From NCBI GenBank assembly GCA_950295325.1, contig OX485803.1:24058001-24122000 (forward strand): 64,000 bases of DNA, given 5' to 3'. The stretch is from Polytrichum commune. Its lineage: Eukaryota; Streptophyta; Polytrichopsida; Polytrichales; Polytrichaceae. Every line of letters starts with the position of its first letter. Within the stretch, counting starts at the first letter, position 1. This document shows positions 20,456 through 31,871 of the stretch, piece by piece. A program made the position numbers and the translations under genes. Below the pieces are notes generated by a model. The model did no database searches. It was given only the letters and a program-made list of their open reading frames with translations, and was not told the origin of the DNA.

Positions 20456-20830
20456 AAGAAGAAAGTGACATGTGTAAGGGAGAACTCTTGGCATTTATGA
20501 AACACTTCGACGTGAGTGTGAGAAAAAAACAATATTTGAGGCTTGGCGCATATGTGGTAGCAATTTGGAATGGTACACAAATTGGCCTAAACTTATGTAA
20601 CTTTGGCAGAAAAAATATACTCATTCCATCAAGTATAGCTATTTCTAAGAGAGGATTTTTCCAAACAAGATGCAATCAAAAGCCACTTGCGCAATAGGTT
20701 GAACTTGAAGACCCTTGATGTTCTTATGCAGGTTTATGTTCGTGGACTTGAAGTAAATGCAATGGATTGGGCTACCATCTTCAACATTTGGAGAAACATA
20801 TGAGACCAAAGGATACTTACGCTCTACTAA
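20456..20830 (+). pseudogene. hAT-type transposase pseudogene, C-terminal part
   Basis: The first codons (ESDMCKGELLAFMKHF) continue the frame interrupted at 4754. Further on, after a frameshift near 20670, the sequence encodes KQDAIKSHLRNRLNLKTLDVLMQV and then MDWATIFNIWRN. This is the hAT dimerisation region and matches KQNWVKS..R..LNLDTLDALMRV and MDWNDIFDTWK of the hAT element at 22.6 kb. It ends at a TGA near 20800. Only non-coding sequence follows, and the original hAT right terminus was not located. Confidence 0.75.
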
Positions 20831-21854
20831 TAGCTTTATGTTACAAATCAAGATTTTATTTTCATTATCTACAATATTAGATTTTTCTAAAACATTGTGT
20901 AACCAAAAATTGAGGTGACATTTTAGAATTAAATGTATATGTCAATTAACATTCATTTTTGTTTATGAAAACGTCACGTGACATTTGGATTTGAAATTGA
21001 ATGTCAAATGAAATTTGTTGAACATACACACTGCTTTCAACTACTGCTTGAGAGTCACACCATCCCACACAATCACATTTGAAATTCAACAAGTAATCAT
21101 GGCTTTAGATAGTTGAAGTTTAGGTTTGACAACCAACATACCATACTTGATTCTAGCAAACCTATCCTTGGACAATGTGAGATTACCATTCAATTCACAT
21201 ATTTAACATTTGGATGAAATATCCATTTGGACCTCTTGTAGATTACCCACTTCACTATAATTGGTTATAGACCTAAAGGTAGAAATACAACTAGGAGTAT
21301 ATGAATAATATGATTAATATATTTACAAATGTAGATTAAATAATACCCATACCTTATATATATCTTATAATTCCCAAGGACAATTAATACCCCTTTTTGC
21401 ACCCCGGTGTGTCCATATTTAACAATGAATGCACCCCCAACCTGAGGGGGTCTCGATAAACTGTCGCCTTTCTTCAAGTAATCTAATGGCCATACAAAGA
21501 GCTAATCATCTTGTAGGATACCTAAAGACCATGGTCTTGGGGTGGTTATCGCTGCAAAATTGGAGATGAAAAATCACTTTTTAGAATGAAAAGTTTGTCT
21601 TTTGGTATTCAACCGCAGTTACTATCTTTCGAACCTTACCCTTTCAAGACCTTAGTAACTACTAGGGTAATTCTACAGTCGGAACATAAGTTTGGTAGAG
21701 GAGAAGGGGACCTTAAAACTATGTTGCACATGGGTTAATGAAATAACCTTAACTGCTTCCTCATGAATAACTGATGCCAAATAATTAGAATCAAAGAATG
21801 GTAGACTACAGACTCTGGATATGAAATGTGTCGTGGCCTTTGCTCATGTGCGGT
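20831..21854. other. Intergenic, nothing recognised
   Basis: About 1 kb of AT-rich sequence without coding frames, RNA genes or clear element ends. The original hAT's own 3' terminus should lie in the first part but was not resolved. Confidence 0.4.
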
Positions 21855-22937
21855 CAGTGCTCAAAATTGAAGTCTTCAGTGCCCTTCAAATGGGTTTTGG
21901 GACTTCAAAAAATACCTCAAGGAAAACAACCCTTCAAAACATAATCCTTATGTCTAAGTGCTCCCTTCACTTGAAGTGTTGGATAAATAGTACCCTTCAA
22001 GTACTGTTCATCATCTCAAGTAGCAGTTTAACTCCGGCTGTCTAACTTTGGGCTCCAGATCTCAAATCCAGATGGGAATTATATGTTGATAGGTTTGGTT
22101 GTGAGAAAGTGCATACTTTGCACTATGACTCTATGCCCGGGTGTGATGTAGGGGGCTCGTTGGAGGATTGCATCACCCTTGGTAGACTATACGTCCAAAA
22201 GGTTATTGACTCACTAAATGATCGCTTCCCCGACTTGCCCATTTTTAATGCAGCCAGGCTTTTCAGCCCAAAACACTATCCCATGGATGCATTGGATCGA
22301 GGCACTTTAACTGAGCAATGGTTGAACCGGTTGGTGACACATTTCAAGTGGAGCTATGTTCTTGTTGATCAAGCCAATGCGGAGTTTCTCGAATTTGTGG
22401 AGATGTTATCTTCAGCTTGTCAACACCGAAGTATGCATGAAGATTGGTTTTTTTGTGGCCGTGACCGAGAGTTTAAGATCAATTGGCCAACCCTAATGTC
22501 GCTATGGCAAGCCATACTTCTGATCCCTACTAGCACTGTTGTTTGTGAGCGTGGTTTTTCAAAGCAGAATTGGGTTAAGAGCGAAAGGAGAACATGCCTA
22601 AACCTTGACACACTTGATGCATTGATGAGGGTTAGCTTAAACAGTTTGGGAGTTGAATTCATGGATTGGAATGACATTTTTGACACTTGGAAAGCCGCTA
22701 CAGTAACCAACAAGCGTAGGGCATTGTCACTTCAAGAGGTGGAGTTAGATAGTTGATTCTCCATTATTTCATTGTACTAGAAGCATGTACCATGCAAATC
22801 ATGCATAATTTTAATATAAGTTTAATATTTAATTTTCCATTGACGTCCTAGATTTAGATATGCCCTTCAATTGCAATGCTGAAATTTCAGAGCCCTTCAA
22901 AATGAAATTCATATGAGGGCTTCAATTTTGAGCACTG
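21855..22937 (+). mobile_element. hAT transposon, internally deleted, with perfect ends
   Basis: The 18-bp inverted ends are perfect: CAGTGCTCAAAATTGAAG at 21855-21872 and its reverse complement at 22920-22937. The octamer TGTGCGGT stands directly outside both (21847-21854, 22938-22945), the 8-bp duplication that defines hAT insertions. At 1083 bp the element keeps only the C-terminal third of its transposase, so it is non-autonomous but probably still recognisable by a full-length relative. Perfect ends and duplication suggest a fairly recent insertion. Confidence 0.92.
22109..22756 (+). pseudogene. C-terminal fragment of hAT transposase
   Basis: A 215-codon open frame includes LNDRFPDLPIFNAARLFSP, the WPTLMSLWQAILLIPTS segment, CERGFSKQNWVKS and LNLDTLDALMRVSL. 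Together these form the hAT C-terminal dimerisation domain. The catalytic N-terminal and central regions and the zinc finger are absent, so no active transposase can be made. Despite this, the retained frame has no internal stop. It is closely related to the split hAT pseudogene at 4.2/20.5 kb. Confidence 0.8.
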
Positions 22938-22945
22938 TGTGCGGT

Positions 22946-23250
22946 GGACATTTGACGATTAGACTTGGAATAAAGCTACAAGACTAGATACCATGCAAGG
23001 GTGATAGCACTGCATTTTTAGGGTTATATTAGAAAACTAATTAATTCAAGACTATCAACCACACCAAAGTGCTTTTTGTTTTGGTCAATAAACCAAAAAA
23101 AGATGCTATATGCAAGACAATTGGTGATGATTGGGTTCATGATTACGCACAACACAAAGTCCAATTGAAATGAACTTATTGCCAAAGTATGTTTGGGTAA
23201 ATAATGTCAGATTGAGAGGCTTTCCAAACCGTTTTGCTTGAGTTGTATGA
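22946..23250. other. Intergenic gap, nothing recognised
   Basis: About 300 bp of AT-rich sequence between the hAT element's target duplication and the solo LTR's target duplication. No feature is seen. Confidence 0.4.
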
Positions 23251-23963
23251 ATTGTTGTGAGCCCAAAATAGTGCCCACATGTGGTGATTAACTCTTCGAA
23301 ACCAATTTTAGTTTGACTTTGATGTGTTATGATTATTCACAAAACATGAAAAGAGTGAAGAGTGGTGTGGATTTAACTTTAGGCATTAGGTGGTGTTGTG
23401 TGATTATTTCAAGGTTTGATTTCAATAAGAGTATGCCTTGATAATGTGAGTATGGGGTAAGGTGAAGCAAGGTGAGCTCCGCGGGTTAAATGCCCACTTT
23501 TGGATCCACCTTGTTAGTTTAGGAAGAAGGAAGCTTGGTGGATGGGGATTAGTCCCTACTTTGGAGGAGAAGGTTAAGGGATTGTGATTGGAGGTGCTAA
23601 TCCTCTCACCCTATCCTCACCTCTCTCTCTCTCTCTCTCTCCCTCTTTGCTACTTAAGGTGTTTTTTCTCTCATTTTCTCTCTCTCTCCATCAAGCGCTC
23701 TCAAGGGAGCAAGCTCTTAAGAGCTTGAGCCACGTGTGTGGGTTATTAGTTTTAGTGAAGTTAATTAGTTAAGCTCTCTCTCTCAATCTCTCTCATGTGG
23801 AGGGAGCCCTTAGAATGATTAGAAAAACACGTGTGATTAGTTGTTAACTTGATTAAATTAGTAGGAGGATAGGTTAATTATGAGTTGATAGATTAGAGGA
23901 ATGTTAAGTTATTACTAGGAGTGAGAATGGTTGTAGAACTCATTAGACTTCTGTCCAAGCACT

Positions 23964-24447
23964 GCTGGAACTGGGCTAGTTGTTGGAGTAACCAAAGGGC
24001 CTGAACTGGGTTAGTTGCTGGAGCAGCCGAGGGCCTGAACCTAGCTAGTTGCTGGAGCAGCCAAGGGCCTGAACTGGACTAGTTGCTGGAGCAACCGAAG
24101 GGCCTGAACTGGGCCAGTTGCTGGAGTAACCGAAGGGCCTGAACTGGGTTAGTTGCTGGAGCAGCCGAGGGCCTGAACTGGACTAGTTGCTGGAGCAACC
24201 GAAGGGCCTGAACTAGGCCAGTTGTTGGAGTAACCCAAGGGCCTGAACTGGGTTAGTTGCTGGAGCAGCCGAGGGCCTGAACCTAGCTAGTTGCTGGAGC
24301 AGCCGAAGGGCCTGAACTGGGTCAGTTGCTGGAGTAACCGAAGGGCCTGAACTGGGCTAGTTGCTGGAGCAGCCGAGGGCCTGAACTGGGCTAGTTGTTG
24401 GAGCAACCGAAGGGCCTGAACTGGGCTAGTTGCTGGAGCAGCCGAGG
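23964..24447 (+). repeat. Tandem array of about 14 copies of a 34-36 bp unit
   Basis: The unit is GGGCCTGAACTGGGCTAGTT followed by GCTGGAGCAGCCGAA, with variants TTGGAGTAACC and ACCTAGCT that recur in alternating patterns, hinting at a higher-order repeat. It lies inside the solo LTR. The intact LTR carries a different array at the equivalent place (45175-45530), built on CCCAGCTCCTTC. It is not a CRISPR array: units abut without unique spacers. Confidence 0.9.
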
Positions 24448-24710
24448 ATGGTTGGGTCTCAAGAAGTCGTGGGTAGTGGGGAGCATGCTTGGGTGACCAA
24501 AGTTTAGCTCAAATTGAGTACTATCACTCAATTTAAGCATAGGTCACGTTAGGCATTTTAGATTATTCTAGCACATATGTAAGTGTTAGATTTATTAGGC
24601 TAATTAGTGTGAGGTGTGGCTTGCTAGTAAATGTAATTGGGGTGGATCATCAAGAACAGTGTTTTTAAACACTTGCATCTTCTTGGTCAAAATAAGTTAC
24701 TTGTTCAAGA

Positions 24711-24875
24711 ATGGAGAATGTGGTTGATCCTAGCAATGGCAAGGCAAAGGAAGTAAAGATTAAGGGTGCTAGGGGAATGTCTTTACGAGGATGCGTGGCC
24801 AAAGCCGCAGGATGGACCTTTGAGAAGGCTAATGCCTCATCTGTTCAAGAAACAAGTATTAATAAAACATCATGA
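24711..24875 (+). CDS. Small LTR-encoded open frame (54 codons)
   Basis: The frame begins MENVVDPSNGKAKEVK, includes MSLRGCVAKAAGWTFEKAN, and ends at TGA. The intact retrotransposon's LTRs encode the two halves separately on the minus strand: MENVEHSRDGKTKEAK from 45014, and ISLRACVAKAAGWTLEANK within 44691-44903. The halves are parted by about 150 bp that could be an intron or an insertion. Similarity at the protein level between two otherwise diverged LTRs suggests past coding constraint. No known domain is recognised. Whether it is translated is unknown. Confidence 0.4.
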   Translation: MENVVDPSNGKAKEVKIKGARGMSLRGCVAKAAGWTFEKANASSVQETSINKTS

Positions 24876-25075
24876 ACTTTAGAACTAGAAAGTTCACTGA
24901 GATGAAGGATATTTCTTATATCATTGAGATTTGATACTACACATGTGATTCACAAACCCATCATCCGGACTAGGACGCTTAAGGGTGGTGGGTTTGGCCT
25001 CACAATTGTCCACCCACCATCCTCAATACCTTGAAATGAACCTAACATTGTCCTAATAAAACTTATATGAGACAC

Positions 25076-28000
25076 TTAGACGATATAAAGATCACCTCTA
25101 AAATCCTCCTTGAGTGTTTCCTTGGATTTTGTCTTATTCAAAATTTGAACTGCCAAATCCTTCCCGTATCTTCCTTGAATATAAACACGAAGAGAAATCA
25201 ACTCCTCCAAGGCACAAAGGTTGGACAATCCGAGACAAAACTCCTCAAAAGCCTCATAATTGCTCATGTCAAGTTTCTTGAGACTTGTCAAGCCACTAGA
25301 TCCTTCCCGTAAAGTCCTCAAAGATCGACGTTTCGAGAAATACAACTCATCCCATGCAAAGAGGTTGGTCTGTTCTAGAAAAAACACCTCCAAAGCCTCA
25401 CATTCCCACACCTTAAGTTCCCCAAGACTTGACAAGCCATCAACTTCTTCTAGTATCTCCCTCGAAGACAAACATTATGAGAAATTTAATTCCTCCAACA
25501 TAGAGAGGTTAGTCGATCCGAGAGGAAACTACTCCAAAAGCCTCACTTTCCCACATCTTAAGTTACTTGAGACTTGTTAAGCCACCAGAATCTTCCGGAA
25601 ACTTCCTCGAAGACCGACATCTCGAGAAAGCCAACTCCTCCAAAGCACAAAGGTTGGTCAATCCCAAAGCAAACTCTGCCCAAACCTTTGAGCATTCCCA
25701 CATATAAAGTTTCTTGAGACTTGCTAAACCACCAAATCCTTCTGGTATCTTTTTCAAAGACAAACAATGCGATATATTCAACTCCTCCAAGGCAAAGAGG
25801 TTGGTCAATCCGAGAGGCAACTCTTCCAAAGCCTCACATTCACTCATGTCAAGTTTTTTGAGACTCACCAAGCCACCAAATCCCTCTGGTATCTTCCTCA
25901 AAGACCCACATTTTGAAAACGTCAATTCCTCCAATCTGTAGAGGTTGCACAATCCTTCATGTATCTTTTCCAAATCAGTGCATCTTGTGATAGTCAATGA
26001 TTCCAAGGTTGAGAATTTCACAACCTCATTGAGTAATCCTTCTATGTTTTGGCAAGACGAAAAGGTTATTGCCCTCAAGGGCATCACCTTCAAATATTCA
26101 CATGATAGTGATCCTGAGAAGTCACAATCAAACACCTCTAATACGCGCAAGTTTTGGAAATTAGATTGGGAACGATTCCAAAACTTCTCGATAAATTCAT
26201 TTTTCTCCATTGAAGAAGGAATTTTCGAGGTTGAAAAGTGCATCCTCAAGCATATTAGATTAGGTGATTCTTTGACAATAGATGAAAGTAGGTCAATATT
26301 GTTACAACATTGGACATTTAATATACGTAGCTCCTCCATATGTTGGAAGTCAACATCTACTTCATACTTAGATTTGCGTTGCAACTCTGTGAATGAAAGG
26401 CATTGGACAAGTTCTGTGCCCTACACACATAAACAAAGGCACGTAAGTTTGCTTTCTTTCCATTTCAAATGACAAAACGAATATACAACAACAATACATA
26501 CAACTAGGATACAACTTATGCTACCTAATACATTTATTACTTAAGGAATTTAATATTGCACATCAGCCTTCACAAAAATTGAATTGCACACCTTTTGTTT
26601 ACAATGATTGGCAAATGCGGGGTAACTTAAATCCCAAAGTCGAGTTCCTGGAAATTTTGTTTCTGTGATCATACGACCCATATCACGCAAATGATTGTGC
26701 ATGTTAAGATGATCCCACTCGTCTACTTTTACCAATGATTTGTTGTGAAGGCTTTCCAAGATTTCTCGGGCATTCCCATCGAACATTCTAAGAAATGTTT
26801 CTTTTGTTGTAAACACATCTTTGCAAAAGAAACAAGCTATGTCTAGAAACATGTTTTTTTCTTCAATAGTTAGCTCATCAAAGCTTATCCTCAATGTCTT
26901 CCAAAGTTTCTCATTTGGACTTCCATCATGTTTCGCCCTCAACAATCTATGTGAGGTTCGCTCCCATATTCTCAATCGTGTCTCCCCTTGCATGCATGTG
27001 CCCATCACCTCCAAACTCAAAGGAAGTCCACAACATGCATTCACAATATTTTCAACCACATGTTCCAAATATGGTAAACATGATTGGTCCGTCCCAAAGG
27101 CACGACTTGAAAATAACTTCATAGGTTGGTCCCCTTCCAAGGTTTGCATGTCTACTTTGCCAACCATGGGTACATGTTGCTTCAAAGAGTTCCAATCACG
27201 AGAACTTGCAATCAATCTCATGCCATCAACATCTTCGAACATGCTATCGTCCAGTAATTCACGTAGTTGACTTTGATTGCTCACATTGTCCACCACGAGG
27301 AGTATTTTGTTTGTTTTTTGAACATGTTTCAATATATCACTTGCTTTCTTCAATGTTTTTGCTTGAGGAGGGGAGTCTTGCATGTCTCTTGACTTGTATT
27401 TTAATGCAAATGTACAAATCTCATTCTTCAAGTCCAATACAAAACACACTACATCAAAGTGGTGGGAGATGTGGTCACTCAAAGCTTTAGCCAATGTTGA
27501 TTTGCCAATTCCTCCCATGCCGATGATTCCTAGTCTACCAACCCTTTGTAGTTTTCTTTCCAATTGGGGCAATTTTCCTTGAACTCCGATCAATATCGAT
27601 GATTCCATCATGTTATCAGCCTTGACCTACAAGAATTTATAGAGTCAGTGATGATCAAATGATCGACCTTAGGAGGTCCACTAACTTCTCCCAATTTAAT
27701 TCAAAGTGTTTTGGCTTGATTCACAATTTCACAATGTACTCACCTCCATATATAGCGGATATGATGATGAGTCAGTACAATTCTCTTGGATGCTTGAAAT
27801 CGATGTTGAATTGTCAAAATGGTGAAGTTGGGACATGAACCATAACCATTGCATGCACTTGAGAAGGACTTGCCAAAAGCTTGATAAAGAGTATGATAAA
27901 AAATCTTGCCAAAAAACACCGGTTGTGTCATTTGTAACTCTTGTAATCTCAAGCGAGCCTTTCAGCATTGCGTTCTTCAATTTTGCAAGCCTTTTGTGAA

Positions 28001-29423
28001 TGTCAAGAAACGTGGGTCTTTTGGATGGATCTAAAGACCAACATTCATGCACTAATGATCTCAATACCTCAGAATAGGTTGTAGGAAGCTTTGGCCTCTT
28101 GGATTCGTGTATGTACTTATGATATTCAGAAAGCAAACCAAAAAAAGGTTTCTCTCCTGAAAGAATATCGGAACACATCATGCCAAAACTAAACACATCG
28201 GCTTTCAATGCATCAACCTTTGACAATTTCCATGCCATGACCTCGGGCGCCATGTATCCAGAAGTCCCTATGTTTCGCCCCGTGGGCACTTCTGGAGAAT
28301 GCCTCACTTCCACCTTTGAAAAACCAAAATCCTTTAATTTCACATCAATGCACTTGGAATTAACCAATTGCGAATCATATGAAGGAGCCACAACAACATG
28401 TGCGGGCCTTAGATCACGATGTGCTACCTTCATATCATGAAGGTAGCACATTCCTTTTGCAATTTGTAACATAATGTCCACGGCATCCATCTCTTTCAAA
28501 GGACTTTGTGCACCTAAATGTTGTGATAGGGTTGTCTTTCCGATTTCCATTACAAGCTCAAATTGATTGTAGGCCTCATGAAAACCACAACACAAAAACT
28601 TGATGATATTTGGATGATTCAAACCTCCCAAAATACTTGCTTCTTTCCAACATTGATTTGCATGCTCACGACCACAAATGTCAATCACCTTTGTTGCACA
28701 CCTCACACCCAACCAATTTGTCAAGTATACAACCCCTGCATTATACTCTCCCAACATATGCGGTGGATCTCCATATTACGGATGAGGATAATTATAAGGA
28801 AAAACAATATCAACCAATTCACCACCTTCAATGCGTTGCAGACTCCTTAGATATTCCTCGAGGTATCCCCCAAGTCGGCAATCTTTGCAATTTTCAATGT
28901 TGCATGAGTCCAAATGCTTGGAAAGCCTTCCACATATTGAAGTTTGGTCCTCTTCAACGTCATCGATGGATGTGGGGCAGAATGTTGCATCATCCTTAAT
29001 CGCAAGAATTCTTTCCTTTTTAAGGGGATTGTAATGGCAAGATATATCACACAATGTGTGGAAACAAGATTCAAAGTCCAAAAGTAATTCTCTGAACCAC
29101 TCTTTGTTGTTCAATTGCATCACTATAGCAAGAACCCAATTCTCATTGCAACATTCCTCAATTAGCACCCTTCCTTTGTTCACAATACGAAATAAATCTT
29201 TTTGTGCTTCATTACACACTTGGGCTGGAACATTGGGGATGGTTTGCAATATTTCCACACCCTTTTGAATGTTGGAAAGCAAATTCTCACATTGCCTTCT
29301 ATTCAACACTTCTTCCCTCGATAATATTTCGGGAAATTCCACAATACCCATTGCTAGCCGCAAAGCATTTGCCATTTTGAGAGATATGATATAGTTGTAA
29401 ATAATTTCAATTGCAATATTCAA
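25076..29423 (-). pseudogene. Protein kinase-NBS-LRR (PNL, moss-type) disease-resistance gene, degraded
   Basis: Exon 1 (29423-27744) encodes a helical N-terminal domain (about 210 residues) and then a kinase with an ATP-site Lys (CATKVI), catalytic loop HRDLRPAHV, LKDFGFSK and GTSGYMAPEV. In the loop, the usual HRDLKxxN has become HRDLRPAH, so the metal-binding Asn is lost. Exon 2 (27626-26592) is an NB-ARC with P-loop GMGGIGKST, kinase-2 KILLVVDNV, GLPL as CCGLPLSLEV, FLDIACFF and an MHD-like MHNHLRDMG. Exon 3 (26420 downward) is an LRR domain of about 24-residue repeats (LTNLFALEELNISHC). Both introns are GT-AG and phase 0. Lesions are an in-frame TAA at 28776-28778 between the helical and kinase domains, a TAA at 25563-25565 in the LRRs, and frame changes after it. 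Such receptors sense pathogens in the cytosol; this copy probably cannot. Confidence 0.85.
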
Positions 29424-31348
29424 GGTATTCTTCGCTTGAAGATCGTTTGTAATTGTTGATGAGCATCCTCAGTAGAATTTGAACCTATAAATCCCACAAG
29501 AAACATTAAACACTAATGGAAAATCTACAACATCGACACTAATTGATGAAAGAAGATAGGAAATTTCATTATAAGGTATAGATGCTAATCTTTATTCGAA
29601 TGTAAAATCTGATGAATAGGAACTGAATTTATTCAAGTAGCGAATCTATCAATTTACAACCCCGACAAAATTTTGTCCACCCAATGACATCATTGTAGAT
29701 GAGATATGTTCATGATTTCATGAAGCATTTGACATCAAACTTCTATTTGTCATTATTGAGGGTTACTTTTGTGATCAATTTTCCTTCGTCGGCATCCAAT
29801 TGTATGACCCAAAAGCATTCAAATGGTTTGATATAATGGTTTACGCTAGTATCAAAGCAATTTCTTGATGATACATGCAAGTCAAAGAAGCCACATGACA
29901 TCCAACAAACCTTAGTCTTAAGGATGTCCTAGTTGTGCATACTAAGCTTTCCTTTCTTTTGCTTTCTAAAATGGACTTGTTTTTTCTCCTTTGATCTTTT
30001 TTTGCTTGCTTACTTGTGGATTTTAACATAATACTATTTGGTATGAAGGTTAAGTATATGAAATCCGCACATTATACAATGACCACTATAATGTTCACTT
30101 CAACTAGGTCATTGTTGTTATAGTACAATGGCGCCTTTCAAACTTACCAAGTACCAACTTTGCTTCTTATAACATTTGTATTGTTCAAACATTAGGGACA
30201 TGAAAAACAAACTAACATATAAGTAATTTAACTTGATCTAATATTTTTCAACTTTCCCAAATTACTTAAACCTCCATTATGGTAATATCTATACCTAAGG
30301 AAAACAAAACATACATAAGTTCAAGATGGTTATTGCTAATTGCATAAATGAGTAAGACTTCCATAGATCTTTAATTTGCAAACATGTACCTCAGCAAATA
30401 AGATGTCAAAACCTCAATACCGTACCCAAGGTTAAGGAATTTTGGATTGGACATTTCGCTATCTAAATTTTCATATGTTATGATTATGGATGGATGGTGC
30501 AACCATTACATGTAGCAATACACTATGTGAGATGATAATGATTTTCCCAATTCTTATTTGACAATGGAGACGGACAAAATTCCATAAATGCTACAAACCA
30601 GCCATTGAGCAATTCATTCCCTAAACATATGATATTTTCTACAACTTCATGTAAATTGAATCCAAACATAAATCATTAATGGATGTTGACATGGTTCAAT
30701 CAAGTCCAACAAATATAGTGACTAACTTAAGCTGAGTATCCACAATGATAATTCTCAAAATGGGAAAAACATGTAACGTTTTCGTTCCTTTTATTTCATC
30801 AAATCAACTTGAGTCATTATCTACACGACAATGACAATGATGACAATTTGACCATATTTTGTAACCTCCTATCACCAAGGAACGTGATAGCTACCCGAGA
30901 CAATGCTCAACTTCGAAAAGGGAGAATGCATACCTAGACATAAAGACGACATTGCTATACTAGGATATCCCTTTTAATGCACAACCGAATTCTCACAAGA
31001 CATCTTGGACTAAAAGGAACTTGGTAATCTCCTCCATGCTTCCAAAGTTGTTGCAAGTAGCAAAGATGCCTAGTAATGTCCATGCTCCACCTTGTCAATA
31101 TGCACAAGTATCAGGTTCTATGTTGCTTTTGTAGTACGGACCCCAACATAATTATTTTCGCTAATGCAGTTGGAGTACCAGTGAGTAGGTTAACCTTCAA
31201 AATACCAACCCTTGCTACATCCACAATATGAGTCCAAAATTAGAGGACATGCGCAATACAAGAGAGATTGAAAGAGGTGACAAACACATATAATCCACAA
31301 GTCCAATGAAAGCACACTACATGTTCTAGTCATGCTATCTTGCACTAC
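29424..31348. other. Intergenic region upstream of the PNL gene, nothing recognised
   Basis: AT-rich sequence of 1.9 kb without convincing coding frames, RNA genes or element ends. It may contain the PNL promoter close to 29430-29600. Whether the inverted repeat's left arm continues into it cannot be told, because the matching right arm leaves the window. Confidence 0.4.
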
Positions 31349-31718
31349 ATCAATTCACTTTGGCCAACAACCAATTTCTCGCATTTTTGGGTTTCCTCCA
31401 TCCGCCCAAAATCCATGTCTATATAACATTGTTCACCTCATTCCCATGTGATTCAAGACTCTATCGGATTCTTGTGCTCATTTCCAGATCAATTTCTACT
31501 TGTTAAGAATGACATCCATCTTCATCTATAATGTACGACAAGGACTTTAATTGCATATAAACACCACAAAGTCACATGTAAGGATGAAATTCAACTATGT
31601 GCTCAAAATGTAGACACCAACCTATATTCAATACAGAACATAATCAGAGGAGACAAAGCTTGTGTGATCATTTGAGTGATTAAAGAAATACCACTAAACC
31701 TAACCTCATAAACTTGCT

Positions 31719-31871
31719 TTTGGTGCGTACCCATTCCAAGTGTTCAAGACACTGGATCCATTACCCAAGAACAATGACAACGGCCACAAAATGAAGATCA
31801 CCATGACGAGCATTGTGCTCCTCATCATGGGCAGCACGTGCATTATGGTGTTCTTCATACACACCATTCAG
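31719..31871 (+). other. Exon-like segment encoding a single membrane helix (copy 1; mirrored at 63478-63630 minus)
   Basis: 51 codons begin FGAYPFQVFKTLDPLPK and end with a hydrophobic segment, MTSIVLLIMGSTCIMVFF, then HTIQ and a donor-like CAG|GTCTGA. The second copy at 33143-33295 has exactly the same length and layout despite many substitutions (MTSVMLLILGNACIMVCF, TIQ, CAG|GTTTGA). Equal length, preserved frame and conserved donor suggest a captured or duplicated coding exon with an N-terminal signal-anchor. The parent protein is not recognised. Confidence 0.4.

Larger units (their letters stand above)
23256..25004 (-). mobile_element. Solo LTR (1749 bp) related to the intact retrotransposon's LTR
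   Basis: It starts TGTGAGCCCAAAATAGTGCC and ends GGGTTTGGCCTCACA, which match in reverse the end and start of the intact LTR (44488-46767). The pentamer ATTGT flanks it (23251-23255 and 25005-25009). No internal sequence is present, so this is a solo LTR from recombination. Inside are a CT microsatellite (about 23625-23700), a roughly 35-bp tandem array (23964-24447) and a 54-codon small frame shared with the intact LTR. It ends about 70 bp from the 3' end of the PNL gene and may influence its termination or silencing. In the orientation of the intact element's gag-pol, LTR transcription here would run along the plus strand. The strand given is relative to the plus-strand reading of the other LTRs. 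Confidence 0.9.

Noticed and set aside
23964-24447. Regular repeats that could be taken for a CRISPR array
   Set aside because: Units abut with no unique spacers, lie inside an LTR with target duplications, and the genome is plant nuclear.
26821-27270. Plus-strand frames over the NB-ARC exon
   Set aside because: They are antisense to a well-defined NB-ARC with P-loop, kinase-2 and GLPL motifs.
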